In this document: piece after piece, positions 1-11,725 of the stretch | Numbering within the stretch: position 1 is the stretch's first letter | Layout: every line of letters begins with the position of its first letter | NCBI GenBank assembly: GCA_963921825.1 | Contig: OY997594.1 | Location: 1,183,001 to 1,247,000, forward strand | Direction: 5' to 3' | DNA from: Erodium maritimum | Lineage: Eukaryota > Streptophyta > Magnoliopsida > Geraniales > Geraniaceae | DNA length: 64,000 bases | The notes under the pieces: model-generated | Databases searched by the model: none | What the model saw: the letters and a program-made list of their open reading frames with translations, nothing else | Told to the model about the DNA's origin: nothing | Translations under genes and position numbers: made by a program

Positions 1-309
1 CTTCAGGTGATAACTGATGCTAAGGATGTAGAGATCATGGAGAATGAAGAAAATGCCAAGGAAGATGATATGGTTAATGTTGATGAAGCAGTTAAAGAAA
101 ATTCTGAAAAGGGTCACAAAGAAGAGAAGGAGAACTCTAAGGATACTATAGAACTTGAAGACGATGAGCCAATGGAAGATGTTGAAGAAAACCCAGTTGA
201 AGAAAATTCTGAAAAGAGTCACAAAGAAGAGAAGGAGAACTCTAAGGATACTATAGAACTTGAAGACGATGAGCCAATGGAAGATGTTGAAGAAAACCCA
301 GTTAGTTGA
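1..309 (+). CDS. 3' end of an acidic, Glu/Lys-rich repeat protein (partial)
   Basis: The frame is open from the window edge to the TGA at 307-309, so only the C-terminal ~100 residues are visible. The sequence is extremely rich in Glu, Asp, Lys and Asn, low-complexity and probably disordered. It contains two nearly identical 35-residue units (91-195 and 196-300), each ending in the acidic motif EPMEDVEENP. The first bases (CTTCAG before GTGATAAC) also fit a splice acceptor, so this may be just the last exon starting at base 7. Acidic tails of this kind occur in many nuclear and chromatin proteins. I do not recognise the family and assign no function. Confidence 0.55.
   Translation, partial: LQVITDAKDVEIMENEENAKEDDMVNVDEAVKENSEKGHKEEKENSKDTIELEDDEPMEDVEENPVEENSEKSHKEEKENSKDTIELEDDEPMEDVEENPVS
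91..300 (+). repeat. Two-copy 105-bp in-frame coding repeat
   Basis: Copy 1 (91-195) and copy 2 (196-300) are almost identical at the nucleotide level, differing at a few bases near the start. The unit is 105 bp (35 codons), so duplication keeps the reading frame. The near identity points to a recent event. Confidence 0.85.
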
Positions 310-2570
310 TTTTTCGATTCTTTAATCAGATGTGCATAGAATTCGGTTGACTTGGTTTTTGGAATTGGGTTTCACACTGATTCATCATTTTTGAACTGTG
401 CCTGCGTACTGTCACACCGCGAGGACCTCAGCTCACAGTAGTCCTAACCTCTCCTATATATTGGCAGCTCAAAAGTAGTTTAGAAGGCAAAACTTGCGTG
501 GTTTTTACCAGCTAAAGTGGCTCGGGTTTGGAAGCTCTTTTTTGTTAAGCATCTTCAAGGTGAGCGATGTATATCCTCTATCCTTGTTCGAACATGTCGT
601 TTTGAGTTGGAGCTCGTCCATTTCAACTGTTTTTCTTCCCTTTTGAGATGCTCGTTTTCTGATCTTATATGTGACTTGCAGAATTGCACTTGCTTTCAAA
701 TTGTATGTGAGCATGTACTGTTGTTGATTATGATCATAGATCAAGTAACAGTTCAGATTTAGAGTCTCAGTTGCTTTTATCACTTGAACTATGCTACTGA
801 TATATCTTCATCCTTAATAGTCTGGTTTTGGAGTCCTGAGTGAATGGATATTTTTGTACAAGAGATTTGTTCTTTAGGTGCTTAAGTGCATTGATATGCT
901 TAAAGGGTAAGAGCCAAAACTCTTAATCAAGGCCATACTTGTTATTTTAACCATCAGGGTAGTTTATAGTATTTAGAAAGGGTTAGAGCATATGTTACAC
1001 GGGCGTTGGGAGGCGCTAGTGCTAGCGATGTGACGCCCGTTGTTTGTAAGGGGAGGTGGCACTCCACCTCTTTCTTTTTGCTAAATGGCTGCTTGCAGGC
1101 CACGATGGTTGGTGGCGCTCCTCTAAGTGCTAGTGCTTAACAGTCATACGCCCGTAGCCCCTACCTCTCCTTAGGTCAGGATCAGGGGATGGTTGGTGGC
1201 GCTCCTCTAAGCGCAAACGCTTCCTCTGCCGCTCTCCTTGATAGTGTGTAGGTTACACCGGCTCTAGGAGGGCTACCATTAACGTCGGCATGATGCCCAT
1301 TGCTGGGGAGGGGACGGTGCTCCATGGGCGATCATGCTGCCCTACGCGCTAGCGCTCAACGTTTGAGGCCCTGACCCTCACTCTCCACCTCTCTCCCTGT
1401 GACACGTGTCCTAATTTTTTTTGTTGGTTTTGTTTGTTGATATATTTCTAACAACTTTCTTGCAACTCCTCAATGGGGGGAAAATGTATATCATGAAGGT
1501 GCCTACCTTCATTGATCCTCACCCCCAAGACCAAGAGTGGTCTCTCAGTTGTTTGCTTCTGATCTGATAAGTGATAAGGATATGTAAGAGGGACTTGAAC
1601 ATGGACTGTTACTCATCACTTTTTGGGTTTCTGGGCCAAGGCCCGTCATTGCTAGAATGGGCTATGTGTAGGTAACGATTCGGAGGCCCACATATGAAGT
1701 CAACGGCCCAAGAACAAAAGACACTTACCGTCCCTTGAAATTCAATCCTGCCGCCCACCGCGTTGACGGTCAGTCTACTTCACGCTTGCTTCGAAATGAA
1801 CCATAATCAAGTCTTTGTCCCAAAAAGACCCCACTAGATATAAATTTGATGAGATAAATATTATATGTTAATAACAAGTGTACAGTACATATTTGAGTGT
1901 CATCCTATGAAAAGAATTGAGGTAAAATTAATTTAATGGTTGAAAACTCTACAAACCTTAGTTGTCGTTTTCGACGGTATCTAATTTCCTCTAATCTCCT
2001 GTTATTTGTGAATGGCGATTACTCTCTCTCATGATATTGTTGTCGTTATATTATTTGGGGCTTCTTCGATCTGTCTACCGATTTAGAGTTGATATGTTCG
2101 ATTTTTTTCGTTTTTGTAGGGTTTCCTCATCTTTTCCCCAAGTATCTTCTCGGCTATCTGAAGTACTCTCCTCCTCTTCCCACGAATCTTCACCCAGGAG
2201 AAAGGTACAACTCAGACAAAACATGATAACTTGAATCGAGACGAAAAAACGATCTACACGTCTCTTTACTAAAATAGAGTCATTTCCTATATATACACAT
2301 GGGATAGCCACAAAAATATTACAGATTTTAAGAGATATCTCTCAAACCATGTATTCCATACTTCCTATCATTTTTCATCAATAAAATTGATATTGATTTG
2401 CTCTCTTTTTTGTTAAACTATGATTTGAAACCTGATTATAATTGTAATCCTGTGTAAGCTCGTTGTTAAAGTACATCACAACCAATCAGATGCGTCCTCG
2501 TGTCACGCATGATGTGGTGCAGCCTTTCAAAAACTTTGGTTGTGACACAGCTCGGGGATTCTATCAACAC
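310..2570. other. Intergenic region between the acidic protein gene and RAMP4
   Basis: No supported gene. About 995-1400 is a GC-richer block with repeated phrases (a 'ggttggtggcgctcctctaag' type motif occurs near 1105 and 1190), which looks like a repeat-derived segment of unknown class. The rest is ordinary AT-rich spacer that probably holds the 3' UTR of the upstream gene and the promoter of the downstream one. Confidence 0.4.
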
Positions 2571-2573
2571 GTT

Positions 2574-2581
2574 TATATAAA
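2574..2581 (+). promoter_or_regulatory. TATA box of the RAMP4 gene
   Basis: TATATAAA lies about 150 bp upstream of the RAMP4 ATG at 2732. Transcription starting ~30 bp downstream would give a leader of roughly 125 nt. Confidence 0.6.
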
Positions 2582-2731
2582 GCGAGAGAGACCGTTTCTC
2601 GAACTAGCAGGTCCGAAGTTGTTGAGAGAGACGACGAGCTCGACGGGAGGGATCGAGAAGAAGAACCTCTCGCATTTATCACTCTCTTTCGAGCTCCGAT
2701 TCGGTTCCGGCGACCGGATCTCTCCGTAATC

Positions 2732-5278
2732 ATGGTACTCCGACGCTTCCTTCCGTTTAGCTCTGAGATGATTCTGATTTCGATCCGATTTGATGTTCTG
2801 TTTCTGAAATTAATCGTTTATGCGCTGTGAATGCTGATGTTTAGGCTCTAGGATTTAGTTTTTGGATTCTGATTGAATGATATTGGATTAGGAGACATAC
2901 ATATCTCATGTTCTGGATCTGAAATGGGATCCATGTTTAGTGTAGATCCTGTAGTATCATACTGGATTGAGCTGAATCTTAGCTTTTTTATTAGCCCAGG
3001 AGTGTTATTTGATGATGAATTGCTCGTTTGCATACTCAATTTTGTACCAGAAGTTGAAAATTTGGTATATTTGCATATGAAATTTGCTTATTTGAAACTA
3101 GCAGCTGTATATGTTTGACAGTTAAGTTTATGATTAGGATTTAGAATAGAATTATGATCTACTAAACATTTCTAGGATCTGGAGAAATTGCTAGGCATTG
3201 TTTGTTTGAAACCGTTAAAGGGTGTGTCACACAACGGAAGCATGTGATGTATTGACCACTTGATAAATATATTGATGTCTCCATCTATCAACTTGAGCTT
3301 TTGGATTGGATTAACGTGGTATGAGAGCTGGTTTGGGCCTGATTTATGGAACCTCCCCTTGATGCCCGAATGTGCCACGTGCAGGAGGGGAGTGTTAAAG
3401 TGTGTGTCCCACAACGGAAGCATGTGGATGTATTGACCATTTGATAAACATATTGATGCCTCCACCTATCAATTTGAACTTTTGGGTTGGATTGGGCTTT
3501 ATTAGAAACTAGCAGATGTATATGTTTGCCAATTAGCTTTTTGATTAGGATTTCGAATAGAATTATGATCTACTAAGAATTGCTAGGATCTGGAGAAATT
3601 GCCAGGCATTGCTTGTTTGGTACACTGGTAGAATAGAATTATGATCTCCTAGGCATTGCTTGTTCGGTACCTGTGATGTGTGTATGGTCTTATGAAAATT
3701 CCGCCAGTCATAGAATGGGAAGGATTGCAATAGATGCAGTACTTAGTGAAAGTATTTTGGTTCTATTGTTTGAAGTTTTTTATGGCACGGTCTCTAGTTA
3801 TTAAGGTTAAAGCGGAATTCACCATCAACAGTGTAAAAGTGATTCCATTTGTATGAACTGAAGTGTGAGAAGAGAATAAAATTGGGATTTACACATTTCC
3901 TCTAAATAGCGTTTATTTGTGTTTATGTTGAGCCCGGGATATGTTTGTGTTCCATTCCTTTCTCTGTTCACAGTTTTTCTTTGGACAAAGTTGCATTAAT
4001 TGGACTGTTTTTTCCTCGTAGACAACGTCAAGGCGTCTTGCGGATAGGAAGGTGTACAAGTTTGAGAAGAACATCACTAAGAGAGGAGCTGTGGTCGAAA
4101 CAACCGCTAAAAAGGGAAAGGATTATCCTGTTGGCCCTATTATGCTCGGGTTCTTCATCTTTGTTGTCATCGGATCATGTAACCCTCTCTCACCCTCCCT
4201 CCCTCTCTGGTTCCTTATTTCATTTATAGTTATGTGGTTTCCACAATGATACGACCTATTAGTTATATACCTATACGACAGTACGACTAAATCGTATCCA
4301 AGTAGAGATCATCATCCATAATTGGTCTCAAATATCTACTAGATGATGAACATTTTTTTTTCTTGAATAATTATGTTAGGGACATGAAATCCATAATTGC
4401 TGCCGGATATATAATAGGATAATGAATGTTTTTTTCTTGAAAGAATTGGGTTAGTGACATGAAACCCTACTTGGTCTTTCCATATTTCACCCTTTGTTGC
4501 AATAGTTCCATAAAGGTGTATTTTATAAGATAAATGTAGAGAGTTTCTTGGCTTTTACCTTCTGCGGGAGTGAAACTTACAGAACCAAATCGACTGGTAC
4601 CCTTAATTAGAGGACCAACTCAACTAAAAGCTCAAGCTGATAGTTGAAGGTCCAATTATAATTATATTCTAACACGCGCCCGCCCTCACGGACAAGCCCG
4701 TTTACGGGTTTGGAGGTGAATTATTCAGAAGAGGATAGTTATATTCTAACACGCGCCCTCACGGACAAGCCCGTTTACGGGTTAGGTGGTGAATTATGTA
4801 GAAGAGGAGATAAGCCCATTGAGAATAGAGATATAAGGGCTGGCCCATTGGGGCAATTTTGATAAATTGAGAGAAATTAGAAATTTTTGTAGAGAGTGGG
4901 GTTTGAACCCAGGTCCGTGAGGTGTCAGGCTCTGATACCATATTAGAGAACCAACTCAACTAAAAGCTCAAGCTGATAGTTGAAGGTCCAATTATAGTTA
5001 TATTCTAACACCTTTAAATTTGCCGGGTCAAATGAGTGAAGTAGTTCATATTCATTTTGCCCTTTAGTTCGTTAAGACACTTCTATCTCCTAATTGCATC
5101 TTCGTATTATCAATGAGGATCAAGGCCATGGCTTTGTAAAATTGGAGTCGGGTTTCAATTAGTTTCTTTCTGATTCTCATTCGCATCATTTGACGGTTTT
5201 CTTATGGTGTTCTTTTTTTCCTTTTTGGCAGCTCTGTTTCAGATAATCAGGACAGCAACGACTGGAGGCATGGCTTAA
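2732..5278 (+). CDS. RAMP4: RAMP4/SERP-like stress-associated ER membrane protein
   Basis: A 68-residue protein from three coding exons: 2732-2734, 4022-4178 and 5232-5278 (3 + 157 + 47 nt = 69 codons with stop). All introns are GT..AG. Exon 1 supplies only the ATG, directly followed by GTACTC. Exon 2 encodes TTSRRLADRKVYKFEKNITK through KKGKDYPVGP and most of the membrane span IMLGFFIFVVIGS. Exon 3 adds SSLFQIIRTATTGGMA. This is the whole usual length and layout of the RAMP4/SERP1 family: a basic cytosolic N-terminus plus one C-terminal tail anchor. Family members sit beside the Sec61 translocon and stabilise newly made membrane proteins during ER stress. A TATA box and a poly(A) signal bracket the gene. 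Both introns are enlarged by TRIM elements. Identity is secure from the sequence match; the role is from family knowledge. Confidence 0.93.
3094..3622. repeat. ~115-bp direct repeat flanking a mini retrotransposon in RAMP4 intron 1
   Basis: Segments 3094-3212 and 3505-3622 are close copies, each running from GAAACTAGCAG to GGCATTG(t/c)TTGTTTG. The TRIM at 3213-3504 lies exactly between them. A shorter third copy (AGAATAGAATTATGATCT) starts near 3630. Confidence 0.75.
3213..3504 (+). mobile_element. TRIM-type non-autonomous LTR retrotransposon
   Basis: Two ~100-bp terminal repeats (from ~3213 and from 3393) share GTTAAAG, GTGTGTC, CACAACGGAAGCATGTG and TTGATAAA blocks. A degenerate initiator-Met tRNA primer-binding-like motif, TGGTATGAGAGC, lies at 3317-3328. 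A purine tract (GCAGGAGGGGAG, 3381-3392) directly precedes the second repeat. The 5-bp sequence GAAAC occurs on both sides (3208-3212, 3505-3509) and may be the target-site duplication, although it also lies inside the longer flanking repeat. There is no coding capacity. A relative with a perfect 5-bp duplication is at 40089-40370. Confidence 0.75.
4606..5010 (-). mobile_element. Second TRIM family element, reverse orientation, in RAMP4 intron 2
   Basis: Terminal repeats of about 70 bp lie at ~4606-4674 and 4941-5010, and both carry CCAACTCAACTAAAAGCTCA. Read on the minus strand, the 5' repeat begins TGTTAGAATATAAC and is followed at once by TGGTATCAGAGCC (plus strand 4928-4940), the perfect initiator-Met tRNA primer-binding site of plant LTR elements. 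Flanking CCTTA (4601-4605) and CCTTT (5011-5015) look like a 5-bp target duplication with one change. The internal part contains a direct repeat around CACGCGCCC...CCCGTTTACGGG and no ORF of note. Confidence 0.85.
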
Positions 5279-5376
5279 CTGCACTCCCATCTACTAGCAT
5301 GTAGTTAACTTATAGCACTACATTTATTAGTTCAGTGATTAGTTATTTACTCGTGTTGTGAACAACTTGGCATCTG

Positions 5377-5382
5377 AATAAA
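5377..5382 (+). terminator. Poly(A) signal of RAMP4
   Basis: A canonical AATAAA about 100 bp after the RAMP4 stop codon. Confidence 0.55.
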
Positions 5383-5849
5383 AGACACCCCAGATCTGTT
5401 TCAGTATTTTTGTTTTGTTTTAAAATTGGTGGAGGGTACAAAAATATGTATTTGAGGCCAATCGGAAAATCTTGTTTTAAAAATGATGATTTTATCCTCT
5501 AAATAATAATAAAAGGAAAACATGGAATATTAATTTTTATCCGTCTTATTTTCTTTCTCTTTATTCGATATGAACATTTCTAGTTTTTTCTTTCTCTTTA
5601 TTCGATATGAACATTTCTAGTTTTTTTTTATTTGCAACTTCTTAACTTAGGGGTAGGGCTATCCAAATTGGACCCGGAATCCGGCCTAACCGGTCATTGG
5701 GTTTCCCCCAATGGATTATTAGGGGGCGGTCTATTTTTTTATAATTAGTGTCCTTAAAATTGAATTTCAGACGGTCTATTTTATTCCATCTAATGATTCT
5801 TTGAGAATCCACAGTGGGCTGGATGGGAGCCGACTGGGAACAAAAATGG
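5383..5849. other. Spacer between RAMP4 and the tandem array
   Basis: No gene. There is a short tandem duplication around 5564-5625 (TTTCTTTCTCTTTATTCGAT twice). 5645-5720 holds a GC-richer segment with AACCGG/CCGGAATCCGG motifs like those in dispersed repeats at 20460 and 32290. Confidence 0.4.
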
Positions 5850-8800
5850 ATGGAGAACAAGAATATGCATATCTACGCATACCAAGTATTTTTAGGCTAA
5901 TCCGAGTTCGTTATGCCCGTGAAAAATAGATTTTTCGTTTTTCACTGTTTTCGGCATACTAGTATGTCAGAATCGGCAAAAAAATGGAAAAAAATTGTTA
6001 TCGGGTTAAAACACGCATGGAGAACAAGAATATGCATATCTACGCATACCAACCATTTTTAGGCCAATCCGAGTTCGTTATGTCAGTGAAAAATAAATTT
6101 TTCGGTTTTTCACCGTTTTCGGCATAGTATGTTAGAATCGGCCAAAAAGTGGAAAAAAAATTATTATCGGGTTAAAACACGCATGGAGAACAAGAATATG
6201 CATATCTACGCATACCAACCATTTTTAGGCCTATCCGAGTTCGTTATGTCAGTTTAAAATAGATTTTTCAGTTTTTCACCGTTTTCGGCATACCATAGTC
6301 TGTCAGAATCGGAAAAAAAGTGGGAAAAAATTATTATCGGGTTAAAACACGCATGGAGAACACGAAGATGCATATCTAAGCATACCAACCATTTTTAGGC
6401 CAATCCGAGTTCGTTATGTCAGTGAAAAATAGATTTTTCGGTTTTTCACCGTTTTCGGCATACTATAGTATGTCAGAATCGGCAAAAAAGTGGAAAAAAA
6501 ATTATTATCGGGTTAAAACACGCATGGAGAACAAGAAGATGCATATCTACGCATACCAACCATTTTTAGGCCAATCCGAATTCGTTATGTCAGTGAAAAA
6601 TAGATTTTTCGGTTTTTCACCATTTTCGGCATGTCAGAATCGGGAACAAAGTGGAAAAAATTATTATCGGGTTAAAACACCCATGGAGAACAAGAATATG
6701 CATATCTACGCATACCAACCATTTTTAGGCAAATCCGAGTTCGTTATGTCAGTGAAAAATAGATTTTTCGGTTTTTCACCGTTTTCGGCATATTATAGTA
6801 TGTCCGAATCGGCAAAAAAGTAGAAAAAAATAATTATCGAGTTAAAACACGCATGGCGAACAAGAATATGCATATCTACGCATACCAACTATTTTTAGGC
6901 CAATCTGAATTCGTTATGTCAGTGAAAAATAGATTTTTCGGTTTTTCACCGTTTTCAGCATACTATAGTATATCAGAATAGGGAAAAAAGTGGAAAACAT
7001 TATTATCAGGTTAAAACACGCATGGAGAACAAGAATATGCATATCTACACATACCAACCATTTTTAGGCCAATCCGATTTCGTTATGTCAGTTAAAAATA
7101 TATTTTTCGGTTTTTCACCGTTTTTCGGCATACTATAGTATGTCAGAATCGGCAAAAAAGTGGAAAAAAATTATTATCGGGTTAAAACACTCATGGAGAA
7201 CAAGAATATGCATATCTACGCATACCAACCATTTTTAGGCCAATCCGAATTCATTATGTCAGTGAAAAATAGATTTTTCGGTTTTTCACCGTTTTCGGCA
7301 TACTATAGTATGTCAGAATCGGCAAAAAAGTGGAAAAAAAATTATTATCGGGTTAAAACACTCATGGAGAACAAGAATATGCATATCTACGCATACCAAC
7401 CATTTTTTGGCCAATCCGAGTTCGTTATGTCAGTGAAAAAAAGATTTTTCAGTTTTTCACCATTTTCGGCATACTAAAGTATGTCAGAATCGGCAAAAAA
7501 GTGTGAAAAAATTATTATCGGGTTAAAACACGCATGGAGAACAAGAATATGCATATCTACGCATACCAACAATTTTTAGGCCAATCCGAGTTCGTTATGT
7601 CAATGAAAAATAGATTTTTCGGTTTGTCACCGTTTTCGGCATACTATGTCAAAATCGGAAAAAAAGTGGAAAAAATTATTATCGTGTTAAAATACGCATG
7701 GAGAACAAGAATATGCATATCTATGCATACCAACCATTTTTAGGCCAATCCGAGTTCGTTATGTGAGTGAAAAATATATTTTTCGGTTTTTCACCGTTTT
7801 CGGCATACTATATAGTATGTCAGAATCGGCAAAAAAGTGGAAAAAAATTGTTATCGGGTTAAAACACGCATGGAGAACAAGAATATGCATATCTACGCAT
7901 ACCAAGCATTTTTAGGCTAATCCGAGTTCGTTATGTCAGTGAGAAATAGATTTTTCGGTTTTTCACCGTTTTCGGCATACTATAGTATGTCAGAATCGAC
8001 AAAAAAGTGGGAAAAATTATTACCGTGTTAAAACACGCATGGAGAACAAGAATATGCATATCTACGCATACCAACCATTTTTAGGCCAATCCGAGTTCGT
8101 TATCTCAGTGAAAAATAGATTTTTCAGGTTTTCACCGTTTTCGGCATACTATAGTATGTCAGAATCGGCAAAAAAGTGGAAAAAAATATCATCGGGTTAA
8201 AACACTCATGGAGAACAAGAATATGTATATCTACGCATACCAACCATTTTTAGGCCAATCCGAGTTCGTTATGTCAGTCAAAAAAAGATTTTTTCGGTTT
8301 TTCACCGTTTTCGGCCTACTATAGTATGTCAGAATCGGCAAAAAAGTGGAAAAAATTTATTGCCGGGTTAAAACACGCATGGAGAACAAGAATATGCATA
8401 TCTACGCATACCAACCATTTTTAGGCCAATCCGAGTTCGTTATGTCAGTGAAAAATAGATTTTTCGGTTTTTCACCGTTTTCGGCATACTATAGTATGTC
8501 AGAATCGGAAAAAAAAATGGAAAAAAATTGTTATCGGGTTAAAACACGCATGGAGAACAAGAATATGCATATAAAACACGCATGGAGAACAAGAATATGC
8601 ATATCTACGCATACCAACCATTTTTAGGACAATCCGAGTTCGTTATGTCAGTCAAAAATAGATTTTTCGGTTTTTCACCGTTTTCGGCATACTATAGTGT
8701 CAGAATCGGCAAAAAAGTGGAAAAAATTATTATCGTGTTAAAACACGCATGGAGAACAAGAATATGCATATCTACGCATACCAACCATTTTTAGGACAAT

Positions 8801-10360
8801 CCGAGTTCGTTTTGTCAGTCAAAAATAGATTTTTCGGTTTTTCACCGTTTTCGGCCTACTATACTATGTCAGAATCGGCAAAAAAGTGGAAACAAATTAT
8901 TATCGGGTTAAAACACGCATGGAGAACAAGAATATGCATATCTACGCATACCAACAAATTTTAGGACAATCCGAGTTCGTTATGTCAGTCAAAAATAGAT
9001 TTTTCTGTTTTCACCGTTTTCGGCATACTATAGTATGTCAGAATCGGAAAAAAAGTGGAAACAAATTATTATCGGGTTAAAACACGCATGGAGAACAAGA
9101 ATATGCATATCTACGCATACAAACCATTTTTAGGCCAACCCGAGTTCGTTATGTCAGTTAAAAATATATTTTTCGGTTTTTCACCGTTTTCGGCATACTA
9201 TGTCAGAATCGGCAAAAAAGTGGAAAAAAATTATTATCGTGTTAAAACACGCATGGAGAACAAGAATATGCATATCTACGCATACTAACCATTTTTAGGC
9301 CAATCCGAATTCGTTATGTCAGTGAAAAATAGATTTTTCAGTTTTTCGGTTTTTCACCGTTTTCGGCATACTATAGAATGTCAGAATCGGCAAAAAAATG
9401 GAATTTTTTTTATCGGGTTAAAACACGCATGGAGAACAAGAATATGCATATCTACGCATACCAACCATTTTTAGGACAATCTGAGTTCGTTATGTCACTG
9501 AAAAATAGATTTTTCGGTTTTTCACCGTTTTCGGCATACCATAGTATGTCAGAATCGGCAAAAAAGTGGAAACAAATTATTATCGGGTTAAAACACGCAT
9601 GGAGAACAAGAATATGCATATATACGCATACCAACCATTTTTAGGCCAATCCGAGTTCGTTATGTCAGTGAAAAATACATTTTTCTGTTTTTCACCGTTT
9701 TCGGCATACTATAGTATGTCAGAATCGGCAAAAAAGTGGAAAAAAATTATTATCCGGTTAAAAAACGCATGGAGAACAAGAATATGCATATCTACGCATA
9801 CCAACCATTTTTAGGTCAATCCGAGTTCGTTATGTCAGTGAAAAATAGATTTTTCGGTTTTTTCACCGTTTTCGGCATACTATATAGTATGTCAGAATCG
9901 GCAAAAAAGTGGAAAAAAATTATTATCGGGTTAAACACGTATGGAGAACAAGAATATGCATATCTACGCATACCAACCATTTTTAGGCCAATCCGAGTTC
10001 GTTATGTCAGTTAAAAATAGATTTTTCGGTTTTTCACCGTTTTCGGCATATTATAGTATGTCAGAATCGGCAAAAAAATGGGGGAAAATGTTTATCTGGT
10101 TAAAACACTCATGGAGAACAAGATTATGCATATCTACGCATAACAACCATTTTTAGGCCAATCCGAGTTCGTTATGTCAGTGAAAAATATATTTTTCGGT
10201 TTTTCACCGTTTTCGGCATACTATGTCAGTATCGGGAAAAAAGTGGAAAAAAAAATTATCGGGGTAAAACACGCATGGGGAACAAGAATATGCATATCTA
10301 TGCATACCAACCATTTTTAGGCCAATCCGAGTTCATTATGTCAGTGAAAAATAGATTTTT
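5850..10360 (+). repeat. Tandem array of ~28 copies of a ~170-bp satellite-like monomer
   Basis: The block starting ATGGAGAACAAGAATATGC recurs at 5850, 6017, 6183, 6353, 6524, 6683, 6853, 7022, 7193, 7364, 7534, 7698, 7870, 8039, 8208, 8379, 8550, 8582, 8749, 8919, 9088, 9253, 9429, 9599, 9769, 9941, 10111 and 10275. Spacing is 159-176 bp, mostly 169-171, apart from one 32-bp partial duplication at 8550-8582. Each monomer holds CATACTATAGTATG (a perfect 14-bp palindrome in most copies) and ATATGCATAT (also palindromic). Copies differ mainly by point changes and A-run length. The apparent ORFs of 60-135 residues here are the monomer translated and are not genes; 170 is not a multiple of 3, so frames drift. 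Confidence 0.95.
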
Positions 10361-10381
10361 TTTTTACTGTGTAAGAGAAGT

Positions 10382-11725
10382 ATGAGCTCTTTCCTCTCGT
10401 TTGGATCTGAGCTTCTATTTCTCTATGGAGAGTACTGTAAGATCGTGTCCCGTTTGCCCCCAGCCAAGAAGAAAGCACTAGGGAAGAAGGGAGAATCTCG
10501 TACTCGGCCGGCTCGGTTTGCTACCAACGATCTGAAGACTGCTGCTGCGAGATCGACGTCCCTGTCTTAGAAGTAGAAGGTCGCGCAGTCGAAGTCCCTG
10601 TCTCAGACGAAGGTTGCGCCGTCGAAGTCCCTGTCTCAGACAAAGGTTGCGACGTCGGTGGTGGAGGTTTCAAGATGCACGACTTCGAATCCTGACGCTG
10701 TGGCCCCAGGTATGGCTGCTCCGGTGAAGGAAAGTCGGAGTCTGTCTTCTTCAGGTCCTGTTTCAACTCGTTTTGATTATAGTGAATCTGAGATTTACAT
10801 TCGTAATCTCCCTTACGCTACGTCGGAGGAATGGGTTAGAGGACATTTCTCATCTTTTGGCGAAATCGATTCTCTATCCCTACCTAAGAAGACAAATCGA
10901 TCGGGCCTAGCTTTTGGGTTCGTCCATTTCTTTTCGTCGACAGCAGCCCTTCAAGCAATTGAGGCTTATAATGGATACAAGGTGAATGGATATAGGTTGT
11001 TTGTGGCCTTGTCCCGGAGTAAGGTCCAAAGTATAGAAGCTCCGGCGTGTATTCCGGCGTTGGACGCAAAACATAGCATATGCTCTATTTTGGGTGATTT
11101 AGGTGCAGCATAGGGTACTAGCAATGGAGCAGCCACGAGGGTGTCCTCTAAAGCTGCTTCGGTTCGTCTGGAGGGTGTTTCTGGGATTCGGATTGATTGG
11201 GAAGGCTTTCAGGTCCGGTTGGACATGGCTTCCATGCCGAACTCCGGCGAACTGACCTGGCGGCTTCTCGACTATCTCACGTCGAACCCGGAGTTGATTG
11301 AGGCGTCCATGGATTACGGGATGGCGAAATCGCTGAATTTGATTTTGAACGAGCGTGATTGTAGGGATTTGCTCTCAGACGCAATTCTTCCCTCTTTTGA
11401 CGAAGTACAGGTTGAAGACGAGGACGGTGCTGGGCTTTCACAATCCGGCCCAGGTGTTGGGCCTGCAAAATCCGATCCAGTAGGTGCAGCTGGGCTGGTT
11501 AACAAGGACCCTTGCTTGTTTGATATTTTCAAACGCATTGATGTTGACTTGGACCCGAAAGTGAGCTCGGTTACACTCAAAGCTGTGGAGGGGGCCCGTG
11601 TTGAGGGTTGTTCTCCGAGTGAGCTTGCGTTAGGTTTGGCTAAGGATGGGTTCGCAGGTATGACTCAAGTTCTGACGTACTATAGTATGCCGAAAACGGT
11701 GAAATACCAAAAAATCTATTTTTAA
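10382..11725 (+). pseudogene. Decayed intronless ORF with an RNA-recognition motif, between the inverted arrays
   Basis: One frame stays open for ~1.34 kb apart from three TAG codons (10568-10570, 10574-10576, 11111-11113). It then runs into the inverted array and stops at 11725. Around 10785-11030 it encodes an RRM: RNP2-like IYIRNLPY at 10793-10816 and RNP1-like GLAFGFVHF at 10904-10930, followed by NGYKVNGYRLFVALSRSK. The downstream part (after 11141) is acidic and unrecognised. RRMs of this style, without introns, occur in ORF1 of some plant LINEs, and gene fragments are also captured by foldback, MULE or Helitron elements; I cannot decide between these. With three in-frame stops it is unlikely to make a full protein. 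Confidence 0.6.
10558..10656 (+). repeat. 33-bp minisatellite, three copies, inside the RRM pseudogene
   Basis: Copies at 10558-10593 (36 bp, variant), 10594-10626 and 10627-10656 share GTCCCTGTCT.AGA..AAGGT. The unit is in frame and encodes a KSLSQTKVA-type peptide. The first copy has TAG where the others have CAG. Confidence 0.8.

Noticed and set aside
5850-10360. CRISPR-like regular array or a tandem-repeat protein gene
   Set aside because: The whole ~170-bp unit repeats with no unique spacers, and the host is a plant. The unit is not a multiple of 3 bp, so the frames of 60-135 codons are by-products of satellite-like DNA.
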